Below, piece after piece: positions 8,723-17,851 of a stretch of 64,000 bases of DNA (the first letter of the stretch is position 1; each line of letters begins with the position of its first letter). The stretch is from NCBI RefSeq assembly GCF_900099835.1, contig NZ_FNKP01000002.1, forward strand, positions 2,542,001 through 2,606,000, given 5' to 3'. Below the pieces are notes generated by a model, which was not told the origin of the DNA, did no database searches, and saw nothing but the letters and a program-made list of their open reading frames with translations. The stretch is from Paraburkholderia fungorum. Lineage in GTDB: Bacteria > Pseudomonadota > Gammaproteobacteria > Burkholderiales > Burkholderiaceae. The position numbers and the translations under genes are program-made.

Positions 8723-9430
8723 TCACTTCCACAACGTGCGGCCGAAGAACGTCAGCACACGATCCCACGCCTGCTGCGCCCAAACCGGATCGTATTGCGT
8801 CTTCGCAATGCGGCCCGGACCGACCGCCGTTTCATTCGCGAACGCGTGATGCGCGAGATAGCGATGAAACTCGACATCGACATTGGCTTCGTTGAGCTTC
8901 TTCTCCAGCGCGTCGACCGTCTCGGCGGGGAAGAACTCATCCTGCAGCGCCCACTGACCGATCACCGGCACCTTGATTTTCGATGCATCGATGTAGTCCA
9001 GCGGAGGGAAGCCGTACCACACCGCACCCGCCGCCACTTCGGGGATGTTGCACAGCGCGAGCAACGTGAGCGCGCCGCCCATGCAGTAGCCGGTCACGGC
9101 CACCTTGTCCGCCTGCTGCTTCAGATACTGGACCGCGCCGCGCACGTCCTGGGTGGCTGTGTCGCCGAAATCGAGCCCGCTCATCAGGTGGTGCGCTTCT
9201 TCCTCTTCGACTGTCGATTTGCCGCGATAAAGATCGGGCACCAGCGCCAGATAGCCCGCCGCCGCGAGCCGGTCGGCCACGCCGCGAATCTGGTCGTTCA
9301 AGCCCCACCACTCCTGAATCACGACGATCGCGGGCGCGCCTTCCGTTTTCTCCGGCTTGGCCAGATAGCCCTGAAGCTGCTGACCATCGGGGCGGCTGAA
9401 CGTGACCATCGAACCTGCTGACTGTTTCAT
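8723..9430 (-). CDS. Dienelactone hydrolase family protein
   Basis: A 235-residue hydrolase with the cysteine nucleophile elbow GYCMGG (VTGYCMGGALTL), an Asp in the QDEFFP segment and a His in LAHHAF, the Cys-Asp-His triad of dienelactone hydrolase. The family opens cyclic enol-lactones in chloro- and hydroxy-aromatic breakdown, but many members are carboxymethylenebutenolidase-like with other substrates. The AAGGAG site precedes the ATG at 9430. It converges with the SDR gene. No aromatic pathway genes flank it, so the substrate is open. Confidence 0.88.
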   Translation of the reverse strand: MKQSAGSMVTFSRPDGQQLQGYLAKPEKTEGAPAIVVIQEWWGLNDQIRGVADRLAAAGYLALVPDLYRGKSTVEEEEAHHLMSGLDFGDTATQDVRGAVQYLKQQADKVAVTGYCMGGALTLLALCNIPEVAAGAVWYGFPPLDYIDASKIKVPVIGQWALQDEFFPAETVDALEKKLNEANVDVEFHRYLAHHAFANETAVGPGRIAKTQYDPVWAQQAWDRVLTFFGRTLWK

Positions 9431-9518
9431 CGATTGCTCCTTGGGGTGGACGAAACCGCTAGCATAGCTTCACTGCGATGGATTCTGCTGACGCCCGCAC
9501 GGCAGGCGTTCCGCGTAT

Positions 9519-9962
9519 TCAATACGACTTGTACGGAAGGAATTTGCCGCTCAGCACGACCTGAACGCGGTCGCCGTTTGCATTGGGTTCGCGCTGGATA
9601 TCCATCGAAAAATCGATCGCGCTCATGATGCCGTCGCCGAACTCTTCGTGGATCAGTTCCTTGATCGTGGTCCCATACACGTTGACGATTTCATACCAGC
9701 GATAAATCAGCGGATCGGTCGGTACCGCGCTCTCCAGTGAACCTTTGTAGGGGACGATTTGCAGCCACGCGGTTTCTTCGTCGGTCAGATCGAACAACTC
9801 CCGCGCAACCGCCGCCTGCTTCACGTCGAGCGTCATCTGGCCGAGCAGCGCGGCGGTCGTCCACTCCTTGCTCTTGCCGATCTTCGCGGCAATTTCGCTC
9901 CACGTCATCTTGCCCGCGACTTTGGCGGCGACGATTTTCTTCGTGACTTCATTGCGATCCAT
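9519..9962 (-). CDS. cynS: Cyanate hydratase (cyanase)
   Basis: A 147-residue enzyme that converts cyanate and bicarbonate into ammonia and carbon dioxide as a decamer. The three catalytic residues known from E. coli CynS are present with an offset of eight: Arg88 and Glu91 in YRWYEI and Ser114 in MSAIDF. The N-terminal helix-turn-helix-like domain is intact (MTWSEIAAKIGKSKEW). The open frame extends to 10049, but the ATG at 9962 gives the family start MDRNEVTKKI. No cynT or cynR gene is adjacent. Confidence 0.95.
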   Translation of the reverse strand: MDRNEVTKKIVAAKVAGKMTWSEIAAKIGKSKEWTTAALLGQMTLDVKQAAVARELFDLTDEETAWLQIVPYKGSLESAVPTDPLIYRWYEIVNVYGTTIKELIHEEFGDGIMSAIDFSMDIQREPNANGDRVQVVLSGKFLPYKSY

Positions 9963-10294
9963 GATTGCGTCCTTTTGAATGGGCGGGATACACATTTCAG
10001 ATGAGGCAAGCCGATAGTAACCGGCGGCGAGGCGCGTCAAAAAGCGCATTGACGGTTCGCTATGCGCGTTATATCCGGATACACCTGCGCAGCGTGAAAT
10101 TCACGAATGCCCAAAATGTGGGTTGATCGAAATAGGTATTGGTCCTCCGAGAAATGCCGATCTGATTCAGTGAGTAATTACTATCAGTGTACTGAACAAA
10201 AATTCGCCTAGATCAGGGAAAACCCTATGTATTTATCAGATGTAGCGCCAGATTAATTAAGACCGGTCTCAACGACAAAATTTATCGACATCCA

Positions 10295-10560
10295 TATAAT
10301 CACGTTGATGCGTTTTGGTTTAAGATCACGCCCAGCAGAGCCGCTGTGCTGCCATGCAGGCCGCCTCAGCGTTTCAAAAGCGCCACCCATCGAAACCAAA
10401 CCGCTGCAATTTTTCGATATCAACTTAACGTCCCGTCATATCGCCGCGGCAAATTGTTAAATCGTCGGGAAATTGCTGATTACCGTCTCTCAGGTTCTGG
10501 CAAGCATCCCTCGGACGCCAGAATCTTTTGGCCGACACTCTGTGTCGGCCATTTTTTTTG
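10295..10560 (+). ncRNA. Candidate small RNA (promoter-like -10 to terminator) in an AT-rich gap
   Basis: The 800-bp gap between cynS and the porin gene has low GC and no credible ORF. On the plus strand it has a perfect TATAAT at 10295-10300, with ACGACA (4 of 6 matches to TTGACA) 17 bases upstream, and a strong intrinsic terminator at 10530-10559. No plus-strand gene lies upstream that would need this terminator. Transcription from about 10307 would give an RNA of about 250 bases, whose 3' half has a second hairpin with arms TTCTGGC and GCCAGAA just before the terminator. Confidence 0.45.
10530..10559 (+). terminator. Strong rho-independent terminator, plus strand
   Basis: GGCCGACAC (10530-10538) pairs with GTGTCGGCC (10542-10550) across a TCT loop, followed by A and eight T residues. 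It ends no annotated gene, which supports an unannotated transcript upstream. Confidence 0.85.
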
Positions 10561-10765
10561 TTAATTTAATTTTACAAAATAATACAAAGCGGATTGCCAG
10601 CGTGATTAGATGGCAATCCTGTCATCTTTCTCGAACTCGCCGAAAGCGGATCGACAAAATTCAATCGATTTTTCAATCGCGCGGATATCCGGCGACGCAA
10701 TGAATCCGTGCATGTAAATTGGCGTGGCCGATGTTTCCGCTGACCCTCACGCGTGGCCGGAAGCA

Positions 10766-11830
10766 TTAAAACCGTTGCACCACGCCGAGTTGCACGCCCG
10801 CGACCGGCGCGCCCGGATACGCAACCGGCAACCCGGTCACATTGACGCCTCGCAACGTAAAGCGCGCGTCGTCGTGATTCGACAGATAGGCGGCGCTGAA
10901 GTAGACCAGCAACGTCCGCGAAAACTCATATTCGAATGCCGCGCTGAACTGGTCGGCGCTCGCGCTCCCGGTTGAATAATCGCGCACGTGCGCGTAGCCG
11001 AGCGACGCCCGCGCGCGCGGGGAAAAACTGTATTGCGCGGACACCGACCCGCCCGCGCCGTGATAGAGCGGCGTGCCGCCATCGCCGTTGAAGAACGCGA
11101 GCCACACGCGGATCTTGTCGAACGCGTAGCTCGCGCCGCCGAGATTCGCCCGCAATGCCCCCGCGCCATGTGTCTGCTGACGCGCGTAAAGCAGTTTCAG
11201 CCGATCGAACCGATAGCCGGCAGTCACGTAGTAGCCGTCGATCCCGTTGCCGTCGTCCTCCGATGGATCGCGCGTCGCCATCATCACGGTGGCGTCGAAG
11301 CCGCCGACCACGGGCGACAGATACGTCAGCGCGTTACTCGCGTACGGCGTGATCTTCGACAGGTTGTTGAGGCCGGACGCGATCGTGCCTGCGCCGAAAG
11401 CATCGAGATCGCCTTTGAACGGGATGTAGATCGGCGAATACTGGCGACCGAAACGCACCTCGCCCCACGGGCCGCGTGCGCCGATCCAGGCCTGGCGGTT
11501 GAACAGCACGCCGGGGCTTTGAAACGTGCCGTCGGTTGAGCCGAAACCGTTTTCCAGCGTGAACACAATCGCGGTGTCGTCGCCGATCGGCTCCGAACCG
11601 CGCAGGCCGACGCGTGATCCGCGATAGGCGCCTGAGTCCATGCGCGGCGTCCACCCGGAGCCCGGATCGGTGATTTCGATGCTGGTGTCGAGCACGCCGT
11701 ATAGCGACACGAAGCCGCCGTTTCCGTCAGGCGCCGCGACGCTGGATGTGCAAAAGAGCAGCGCCACGCCGCCGACGACACCCACACACAGCCGCAAACG
11801 CGCGCGGGGCTGTCCGGCGTGCGTCTGCAT
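10766..11830 (-). CDS. Outer-membrane porin (Gram-negative porin, OmpC-like of Burkholderiales)
   Basis: A 354-residue porin. From the ATG at 11830 the protein has a signal peptide (RLRLCVGVVGGVALLFCTSSVAA) and then a 16-strand barrel start, SLYGVLDTSIEIT, with typical GSRVGLRGSEPIGDD and NRQAWIGARGPWGEVRFGRQ segments. It ends GVQLGVVQRF, with the C-terminal aromatic that porins need for assembly. The frame remains open further upstream to 12001, but that part would put the signal peptide internally. It should form a trimeric diffusion channel. Confidence 0.9.
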   Translation of the reverse strand: MQTHAGQPRARLRLCVGVVGGVALLFCTSSVAAPDGNGGFVSLYGVLDTSIEITDPGSGWTPRMDSGAYRGSRVGLRGSEPIGDDTAIVFTLENGFGSTDGTFQSPGVLFNRQAWIGARGPWGEVRFGRQYSPIYIPFKGDLDAFGAGTIASGLNNLSKITPYASNALTYLSPVVGGFDATVMMATRDPSEDDGNGIDGYYVTAGYRFDRLKLLYARQQTHGAGALRANLGGASYAFDKIRVWLAFFNGDGGTPLYHGAGGSVSAQYSFSPRARASLGYAHVRDYSTGSASADQFSAAFEYEFSRTLLVYFSAAYLSNHDDARFTLRGVNVTGLPVAYPGAPVAGVQLGVVQRF

Positions 11831-12043
11831 CGCGGTGTGCCCACGCGGGGTGATTGCGCGAAAGCGTGTCGGAGCGCGATACAGATCGAATCCTCCGGGA
11901 GCATTGGAACGAATGCGGCGTCGCGACGGGCGAAGCAAAACGCCGCCCATGGTTACGCGGCGCGCAGATTCGCAGCGGCGGCTCGCGCGCGGACCGCTCA
12001 TTGTGTCGGCCGGACAATGAGCAGCGATGTGCGTTCGCGCACG

Positions 12044-12937
12044 TCACGCCGCCCCGCACTCCCATCCCTGCAAATCGTCCAGCAGATTCATGAACGCCCG
12101 CACCTTGACGCTCAGCAAGCGGCGCGAGTTGTACAGCGCCCAGATTTCAACCGGCGGCTCTTCGGGCTTGCCCCAGCAAACCAGCCGTCCGGCGGACACA
12201 TCCCGCTCGACCAGCAGTCGCGGCAACAGCGCCGCGCCCACGCCTTCGAGCACGGCTTCGCGCACCATCAGCAGCGACGAGAGCCGCAGTACGGGCATCG
12301 GCGCGAGTGAACCCAGCGAGCCGTCGGCGGCTCGCATCGTCCAGATCGAGCCGCCGGCCGCCGCCGACAGCACGACAGCGGGCACCGGCAACGCAGTGGT
12401 ATCGGCGGGCGATTGCGGCGGACGCGCCATCGCCGGCGCGGCGACCACCATCCGTTCGTCGCTGTAAATGCGCCGCCCAATCAGCAACTCGTCTCGCGGA
12501 GGATTGATGCGGATCACGAGGTCGTAACCATCCTCCACCGGATCGGCCCGGCGATCTTCCGCGACGACTTCCAGTTCGACCTGCGGATAAGCCAACGCAA
12601 AGCGCGTCGCGATCCGGCACAGCACCACGTGCGCGAACACGATTGGCGCGCTGATTCGCAAGCGTCCGCGCGGCACCGGCGCACTCGACGCGACGTCTTC
12701 GCCCGCCTCCTGAATCTCGGTCATCGGGCCGCGCGTGCGCTCGTGCAGAACCCGGCCTTCCTCGGTCAGACGCAGCGTGCGCGAGCCGCGCTCGATCAGG
12801 CGCACGCCGAGTTGCTCCTCCAGTTCCGCCACGCGCCGCGACAGCGTGGCCTTCGGACGATTCAGCGCCCGGCCCGCAGGCCCAAAGCCTCCATGCAGCG
12901 CGACCGCATTGAAATCGGCTAGTGAAGTCAGATCCAT
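12044..12937 (-). CDS. LysR family transcriptional regulator
   Basis: A 297-residue LysR protein with N-terminal winged helix (MDLTSLADFNAVALHGGFGPAGRAL, then ATLSRRVAELEEQLG) and effector domain. It is divergent from the NmrA-type gene at 13054 with a 116-bp gap containing a small palindrome, so that gene is its likely target. The effector is unknown. Confidence 0.9.
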   Translation of the reverse strand: MDLTSLADFNAVALHGGFGPAGRALNRPKATLSRRVAELEEQLGVRLIERGSRTLRLTEEGRVLHERTRGPMTEIQEAGEDVASSAPVPRGRLRISAPIVFAHVVLCRIATRFALAYPQVELEVVAEDRRADPVEDGYDLVIRINPPRDELLIGRRIYSDERMVVAAPAMARPPQSPADTTALPVPAVVLSAAAGGSIWTMRAADGSLGSLAPMPVLRLSSLLMVREAVLEGVGAALLPRLLVERDVSAGRLVCWGKPEEPPVEIWALYNSRRLLSVKVRAFMNLLDDLQGWECGAA

Positions 12938-12953
12938 AATCGTTCCATAAATG

Positions 12954-12966
12954 AGACGGTTCGTCT
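12954..12966. promoter_or_regulatory. Short palindrome in the LysR/NmrA divergent region
   Basis: AGACG and CGTCT are inverted around GTT, 17-29 bases upstream of the LysR start. This position fits autoregulation by the LysR protein. The arms are short, so support is modest. Confidence 0.35.
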
Positions 12967-13053
12967 GAATTCTGGCACTTTCGGTGCGCGAGTGGAACGC
13001 CTATTGTTCTCCCTGACGGACTGATTCCAGTCCCACCATCCAGGGAGAAAGTC

Positions 13054-13932
13054 ATGGCCATTCTCGTAACCGGTAGCACAGGCGTCATCGGCAAGCAGGT
13101 TCTCGATCATCTGAACGGCAGCGGCGTGGAGATTCGCGCGCTCACGCGTTCGCCGGAAAAAGCGCAGTTTCCCGCAGGCGTCGTGGCGGTACAGGGCGAT
13201 CTGTCCGACGTGGACGGCTTGCGTCGCGCGATGAACGGCGTCAGCACGCTGTTCCTGCTTGCCCCGAATGCCGCCGACGAACTCACGCAAGCGCTTCAGG
13301 CTCTGAGCGTGGCCCGCGAAACCGGCGTGAAAGGCGTGGTGTATCTGTCGGTGTTCAAAGGTGCGGAATATGTCGACGTGCCGCACTTCACCAGCAAATA
13401 CACGGTCGAGCGGATGATCGAGCATTGCGATCTTCCGGCCACCGTGTTGCGCCCGGCATACTTCATCCAGAACGACGTGCGGCAGAAAGATCCGCTGCTC
13501 GCGCACGGTGTGTACGGGATGCCCATCGGCTCGAAGGGAATTTCGATGGTCGACGTCCGCGATATCGGCGATGCCGCCGCGCGCGAACTGTTGCGCCGCG
13601 AACGCGCCGCCGGCCCGCTGCCGCGCGAGACCTACGAACTTGTCGGCCCTGACGCAATCGATGCGCAAACCGTGGCGTCGATCTGGGCCGAAGCACTGGG
13701 ACGGACGGTGCGCTACGGCGGCGACGATCTCGACTTGCTCGAACAACGTCTGAAGGCAGCCGCGCCGCCGTGGCTCGCTTATGACATGCGTCTGATGATG
13801 AGCCGCTATCAGCAGGACGGCGCGGCGGCATCGGCGGCCGAGGTCGAACGGCTGACGAGCTTGCTGGGGCGAGCGCCGCGCTCGTATCGGGACTTCGCGC
13901 GGGAGATGGCCACGGCATGGGCCAAGGGCTGA
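13054..13932 (+). CDS. NmrA-like NAD(P)-binding protein (atypical SDR)
   Basis: A 292-residue protein with an N-terminal Rossmann motif GSTGVIG in MAILVTGSTGVIGKQV, then features of the NmrA/HSCARG and QOR2-like family such as the RSPEKA segment after strand 2. The usual Tyr-x-x-x-Lys pair of classical SDRs is not obvious. Such proteins reduce quinones or act as redox sensors. AGGGAG lies 7 bases before the ATG. It is controlled probably by the divergent LysR protein. Confidence 0.82.
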   Translation: MAILVTGSTGVIGKQVLDHLNGSGVEIRALTRSPEKAQFPAGVVAVQGDLSDVDGLRRAMNGVSTLFLLAPNAADELTQALQALSVARETGVKGVVYLSVFKGAEYVDVPHFTSKYTVERMIEHCDLPATVLRPAYFIQNDVRQKDPLLAHGVYGMPIGSKGISMVDVRDIGDAAARELLRRERAAGPLPRETYELVGPDAIDAQTVASIWAEALGRTVRYGGDDLDLLEQRLKAAAPPWLAYDMRLMMSRYQQDGAAASAAEVERLTSLLGRAPRSYRDFAREMATAWAKG

Positions 13933-13949
13933 GGGCTACCCAGCCACCC

Positions 13950-14000
13950 GGCTGGCGGGCTGGCGGGCGGGCTGGCTGGCGGGCTGGCGGGCCGGCCCGC
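13950..14000. repeat. GC-rich short tandem repeat
   Basis: Imperfect copies of a GGCTGGCG-like 7-8-base unit run for about 50 bases just after the NmrA-type gene, ending in the palindromic GGGCCGGCCC. It lies in the non-coding gap before the PRISE gene. It may be a slippage product and could fold; no function is assigned. Confidence 0.6.
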
Positions 14001-14219
14001 TCACCCCCTTCCAATAAAAGCGTCCGCCGGCAGCGACCGGACGCTCATCGTCAAACAGGCCGATAATCGCGGCACCGGACCTCGCGTTGCCCCGGCCTCC
14101 CGCTGAACCGGTCGCCCTAACGCAGGTCCCTTCTGATGCTGGAGACATTTAGCTCGCGGTTCAACCCGGTCGCAGAACCTCACCGTGTCCACAAGCCTTC
14201 ATTCGACGACATCACTCTC

Positions 14220-15287
14220 ATGGAAAAACGAGCACTCATCATTGGCGCGAGCGGCATTGTCGGCGGTAATCTCGCCGATCGGCTGGTCGCCAACGGCTGG
14301 CACGTCAGCGGACTGTCGCGCGGCCGCACGCCCGTCTCGCCGTCGATCGAATCGATCACCGCCGATCTGAATTCCGCCGATTCCGTCACCGCGGCGCTGG
14401 CCGGCAAGTCGTTCACCCACGTGTTTTTTACCGCCTGGTCGCGGCAGGCCACGGAAAAGGAAAACATTCGCGTGAACGGCGCGATGGTGCAGAACGTGAT
14501 GGACGCCATCGGGCCGTCCGGCACGCTCGTGCATGCCGCGCTCGTGACCGGTCTGAAGCACTATCTCGGACCGTTCGAAGCCTATGCGACCGGCGCGGTG
14601 CCGATCACGCCGTTTCGCGAGGAACAGGGCCGGCAGCCGGTCGACAACTTTTACTACGAGCAGGAAGACCGGCTGTTCGACGCGGCAAAGCGTTACGGCT
14701 TCAGCTGGAGCGTGCATCGTCCGCATACGATCATCGGCTACGCGCTCGGCAATGCGATGAACATGGGCGTGACGCTCGCGGTCTATGCATCGTTGTGCAA
14801 GGCGACCGGTCAGCCGTTTGTCTTTCCGGGGTCGGCGGCGCAATGGAACAGTCTCACCGACATGACCGACGCGACGCTGCTCGCGCGACATCTCGAATGG
14901 GCCGCGACATCCCCGAATGCACGCAACGAAGATTTCAACGTGGTCAACGGCGACGTGTTCCGCTGGCAATGGATGTGGTCGCAGATCGCTGCGTATTTCG
15001 GCATTGAAGCGGCGCCGTTCGACGGCGAAACGCGTCCGCTCGAAGGCCGTATGCAGGACGCGGGAACGACGTGGGCCGAGATCGCCGCGCGCTTCGATCT
15101 GAAGGAAGCGGACATCGGCAAGCTCGCGTCGTGGTGGCATACCGACGCCGACCTCGGCCGTCCGATGGAAGTGCTCACCGATATGACGAAGAGCCGCAAA
15201 GCCGGCTTCCTCGATTATCAAGGCACGCCGGATGCGTTCTTCGCGTTGTTCGATCGCCTGAAAGCCGAGCGGATCATCCCGCAATAA
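14220..15287 (+). CDS. PRISE-type SDR (iridoid synthase/progesterone 5-beta-reductase-like)
   Basis: A 355-residue atypical SDR. It starts with the Rossmann motif GASGIVG, and has HYLGPFEAYATG and NFYYEQED, which match the diagnostic blocks of plant progesterone 5-beta-reductase/iridoid synthase (PRISE), where the Tyr in the FYY block and a Lys in the earlier KHY block act in catalysis. VHRPHTIIGYALGNAMN is the following conserved block. PRISE enzymes reduce activated C=C bonds of enones with NADPH. The ATG at 14220 is chosen over 14136 because the Rossmann strand follows immediately. The natural substrate in bacteria is unknown. Confidence 0.82.
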   Translation: MEKRALIIGASGIVGGNLADRLVANGWHVSGLSRGRTPVSPSIESITADLNSADSVTAALAGKSFTHVFFTAWSRQATEKENIRVNGAMVQNVMDAIGPSGTLVHAALVTGLKHYLGPFEAYATGAVPITPFREEQGRQPVDNFYYEQEDRLFDAAKRYGFSWSVHRPHTIIGYALGNAMNMGVTLAVYASLCKATGQPFVFPGSAAQWNSLTDMTDATLLARHLEWAATSPNARNEDFNVVNGDVFRWQWMWSQIAAYFGIEAAPFDGETRPLEGRMQDAGTTWAEIAARFDLKEADIGKLASWWHTDADLGRPMEVLTDMTKSRKAGFLDYQGTPDAFFALFDRLKAERIIPQ

Positions 15288-15301
15288 ACCCGCGCGGTTG
15301 A

Positions 15302-16081
15302 TTACCGCCGGCTGAACAGCGGCGACGCGTGGCTCGCCGCCGCCAGTTCCGACGCGGCGGCCAGCAGCGTCGGGCCCAGCTTCTCCATGCGCTTTTCATC
15401 GAGCCGGACCAGCGGCCCGGCAATGCTGATCACGCCCATCGCCGCATAGCCGCGCCGCTGCACCGGCGCGGCCATCGCCGTCATGCCGGGCGCGAACACC
15501 TCGTTGATCGTCGCGTAGCCTCGCTCCCTCGCGGCGTGGACGAACGTCAGCAATCCTGCAATCGTGGTCGGCGCGTTCGGCCCGTACTGTTTCGGCTGAC
15601 CGAAGCCTTGGCGCGACACGAGTTCGAGCGCGCGTTCGTCGGTCATCGTCATCATCCATGCGTGACCCGTGGCGCTGCACGACAGGATCGTGTCCATGCC
15701 CATGTCGGGGTCGTAGCGCAATCCCTTCAGCGCGCCTTGCGCCTTCGCGACCCACGTCAACCGGTCGCCGTCGACGATGGCGAGCCGCACCAGTTCGCCC
15801 GATGTTTCCGCCAGCCGGTCGAGCATGGTTTGCGCGATGTCGACGATGCCGGACGTCGCGAGAAAGCCGAGTCCGAGGCCGACGAGTTTCGTGGTGAGCA
15901 CGTAATCGCCGTGCTCGCGCAATTGCCGCACATAACCGCATTGCTTCAGATCGACCAGCAGCCGGTGACACGCGCTTCTCGGAATATCGAGTTCGTCGGC
16001 GATCATTGCGAGCGGCGTGCCCTCCATCTGCGTGGCGAGAAATTCGAGGACGGCGAGGGTGCGTTCGGTGACGCCGGGCAT
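15302..16081 (-). CDS. IclR family transcriptional regulator
   Basis: A 259-residue IclR protein. It has the N-terminal winged helix (MPGVTERTLAVLEFLATQ and LDIPRSACHRLLVDL) and the C-terminal GAF-like effector domain (MGMDTILSCSATGHAWM, then the GVISIAGP strand). The start at 16081 has GGAGA about 5 bases upstream; an upstream extension to 16216 is less likely. It is divergent from an MHS transporter and aroQ. IclR proteins such as PobR and PcaU control aromatic and hydroaromatic acid catabolism, so it may sense quinate, shikimate or a related acid (inference). Confidence 0.88.
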   Translation of the reverse strand: MPGVTERTLAVLEFLATQMEGTPLAMIADELDIPRSACHRLLVDLKQCGYVRQLREHGDYVLTTKLVGLGLGFLATSGIVDIAQTMLDRLAETSGELVRLAIVDGDRLTWVAKAQGALKGLRYDPDMGMDTILSCSATGHAWMMTMTDERALELVSRQGFGQPKQYGPNAPTTIAGLLTFVHAARERGYATINEVFAPGMTAMAAPVQRRGYAAMGVISIAGPLVRLDEKRMEKLGPTLLAAASELAAASHASPLFSRR

Positions 16082-16196
16082 GTCTGTCTCCGTGTTTTCG
16101 TTTGATGTGGCGTGTGTTGTCGCGCGCATTCCTGCGTGCGTTTGCGTCGCTTGAACGCGATCTGGCGAAAGGCAGTTTTGCACATTATGAGATCGA

Positions 16197-16211
16197 ATTC
16201 CACCCTGGAAT
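16197..16211. promoter_or_regulatory. Candidate IclR operator
   Basis: ATTCCA and TGGAAT are perfect inverted arms with a CCC spacer in the divergent gap between the IclR gene and the transporter. IclR-family operators are often short palindromes with TGGAA/TTCCA half sites. Assignment is inference. Confidence 0.5.
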
Positions 16212-16417
16212 GGCATCCCACCTAGGGGTGCTAAGCTGTTTTCAAGGTCGCGATTCTGGTTTGAGACGGCTTTTGACGCAGCTTGTAAAGCCGCTTTCGA
16301 AGCCGCGAAAACGCGCCGGTTTTATCGAACGAAACAAACAGACAAAAGCGCGGAAGCAGGTGAACGGCGATGACTCTTCACCCGACATTCCGTGCAGCCC
16401 AAGGTCAAGGAGACGAC

Positions 16418-17794
16418 ATGATTCAGGACGCACAACCCGGCACGCACGCCGCGATGCGCACGCGAGCGGTGACCGCCGCCGCGATCGGCACCGCGCTCGA
16501 GTGGTTCGACTTCACGCTGTACGGCGCGCTCGCCGCAACGATTTTGCCCAGGCTCTTTTTCCCGTCGATGGACCCCACGTCCGCGCTGCTCGCGTCGCTC
16601 GCGACCTTCGGCGTCGGGCTTGCCGCTCGGCCGCTCGGCGCGATCATCTGCGGCCACCTCGGCGACAAACTCGGCCGGCGCAATCTGATGCTCGGCACCG
16701 TCACCGTGATGGGCGTGGCGTCGATGGCGATGGGCTTGTTGCCGACTTACGCGAGCATCGGCGTATGGGCGCCGGTCCTGCTCGTGCTGCTGCGGATTCT
16801 GCAAGGCTTCGCGCTGGGCGGCGAATCGACCGGCGCGCAATTGATGGCGATCGAACACGCCAGCCCCGACCGGCGCGGCAAATACTCGGGACTGCTCGGC
16901 CTGTGCTCGCCGCTGAGCCAGATCATGGCGAACGGCGTGCTCTTGCTGCTGTCGTCGACATTGCCGGCGCAGGCGTTCGAATCGTACGGCTGGCGCATTC
17001 CGTTCGTGCTGAGCTTCATTCTCGTGATCGTCGGCCTGTACATCCGGCTGAAAGTGAGCGAGACGCCCGCGTTCGTCGCGCTGCGCAAAACCGACGTCGT
17101 GCACGTCGGCAGTCCGTTGCGCGACGCGCTGCGGCTTCACTGGCGCACCGTTCTGCGCTGGATGCTGTTCTTCTGCGGCCCGGCGGCGATCTTCTACCTG
17201 ATCGTCGTGTTCTCGCTGAGCTACATCACGAAGACGCTGGCGATTCCGAAGCAAACTGGCTTTCTGCTGCTGATGGGCGCGAACGTCTGCGCGATCGTCG
17301 GCGCGCTGGCCGGCGGGATGCTGAGCGACCGGATCGGCCGCAAGAAGGCGCTCGCGATCGGCTCGACCGCGACGCTGCTGATGCTCTTCGTGTACTTCCA
17401 GATTCTCGACACCCGCAGCTTCCTGCCGATGCTCGCCGCAATGGGCTTCTTCCTCGGCTTCACGCAGTTCCAGAGCGGCATTCAGCCGGTCGCGTTCGCC
17501 GAAGCTTTTCCGACCAACGTGCGCTATTCCGGCTCGGCGCTCGCTTATACCGGCGCCAATCTGGTGGCGGGCGGTCCGATGCCGGTGCTGGCCGTGTGGC
17601 TCTTTTCCGTCTGCAACGGCTCGCCGTGGGGCGTCGTCGCGGTATGCGTGGTCTTCAACGTGATTTCGCTCGTGATGATCCTGACCGCTCGCGAAACGCT
17701 CGGCATCGATATGAATCGCACCGACTCGGCAGCGGCCGTCACGGGCGACGCGGATTTTGCAACGGCGGGCGTGAGCAACAGCCACCGCATGTAA
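16418..17794 (+). CDS. MFS transporter, metabolite:H+ symporter type
   Basis: A 458-residue inner-membrane carrier with 12 predicted segments. The start ALEWFDFTLYGALAATILPRLFFPS and the loop GHLGDKLGRRNLML are hallmarks of the MHS family (ShiA, KgtP, ProP), which take up organic acids with protons. The ATG at 16418 follows AAGGAGA; an upstream in-frame start at 16370 is less likely. It is 57 bases upstream of aroQ and divergent from an IclR regulator, which suggests quinate, shikimate or dehydroshikimate as substrate. That is context inference. Confidence 0.87.
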   Translation: MIQDAQPGTHAAMRTRAVTAAAIGTALEWFDFTLYGALAATILPRLFFPSMDPTSALLASLATFGVGLAARPLGAIICGHLGDKLGRRNLMLGTVTVMGVASMAMGLLPTYASIGVWAPVLLVLLRILQGFALGGESTGAQLMAIEHASPDRRGKYSGLLGLCSPLSQIMANGVLLLLSSTLPAQAFESYGWRIPFVLSFILVIVGLYIRLKVSETPAFVALRKTDVVHVGSPLRDALRLHWRTVLRWMLFFCGPAAIFYLIVVFSLSYITKTLAIPKQTGFLLLMGANVCAIVGALAGGMLSDRIGRKKALAIGSTATLLMLFVYFQILDTRSFLPMLAAMGFFLGFTQFQSGIQPVAFAEAFPTNVRYSGSALAYTGANLVAGGPMPVLAVWLFSVCNGSPWGVVAVCVVFNVISLVMILTARETLGIDMNRTDSAAAVTGDADFATAGVSNSHRM

Positions 17795-17851
17795 CGCCCC
17801 GCATCGGGCCGTCCCGCATCACACTGAATTTTGCAAACAGGCGACTGAATA

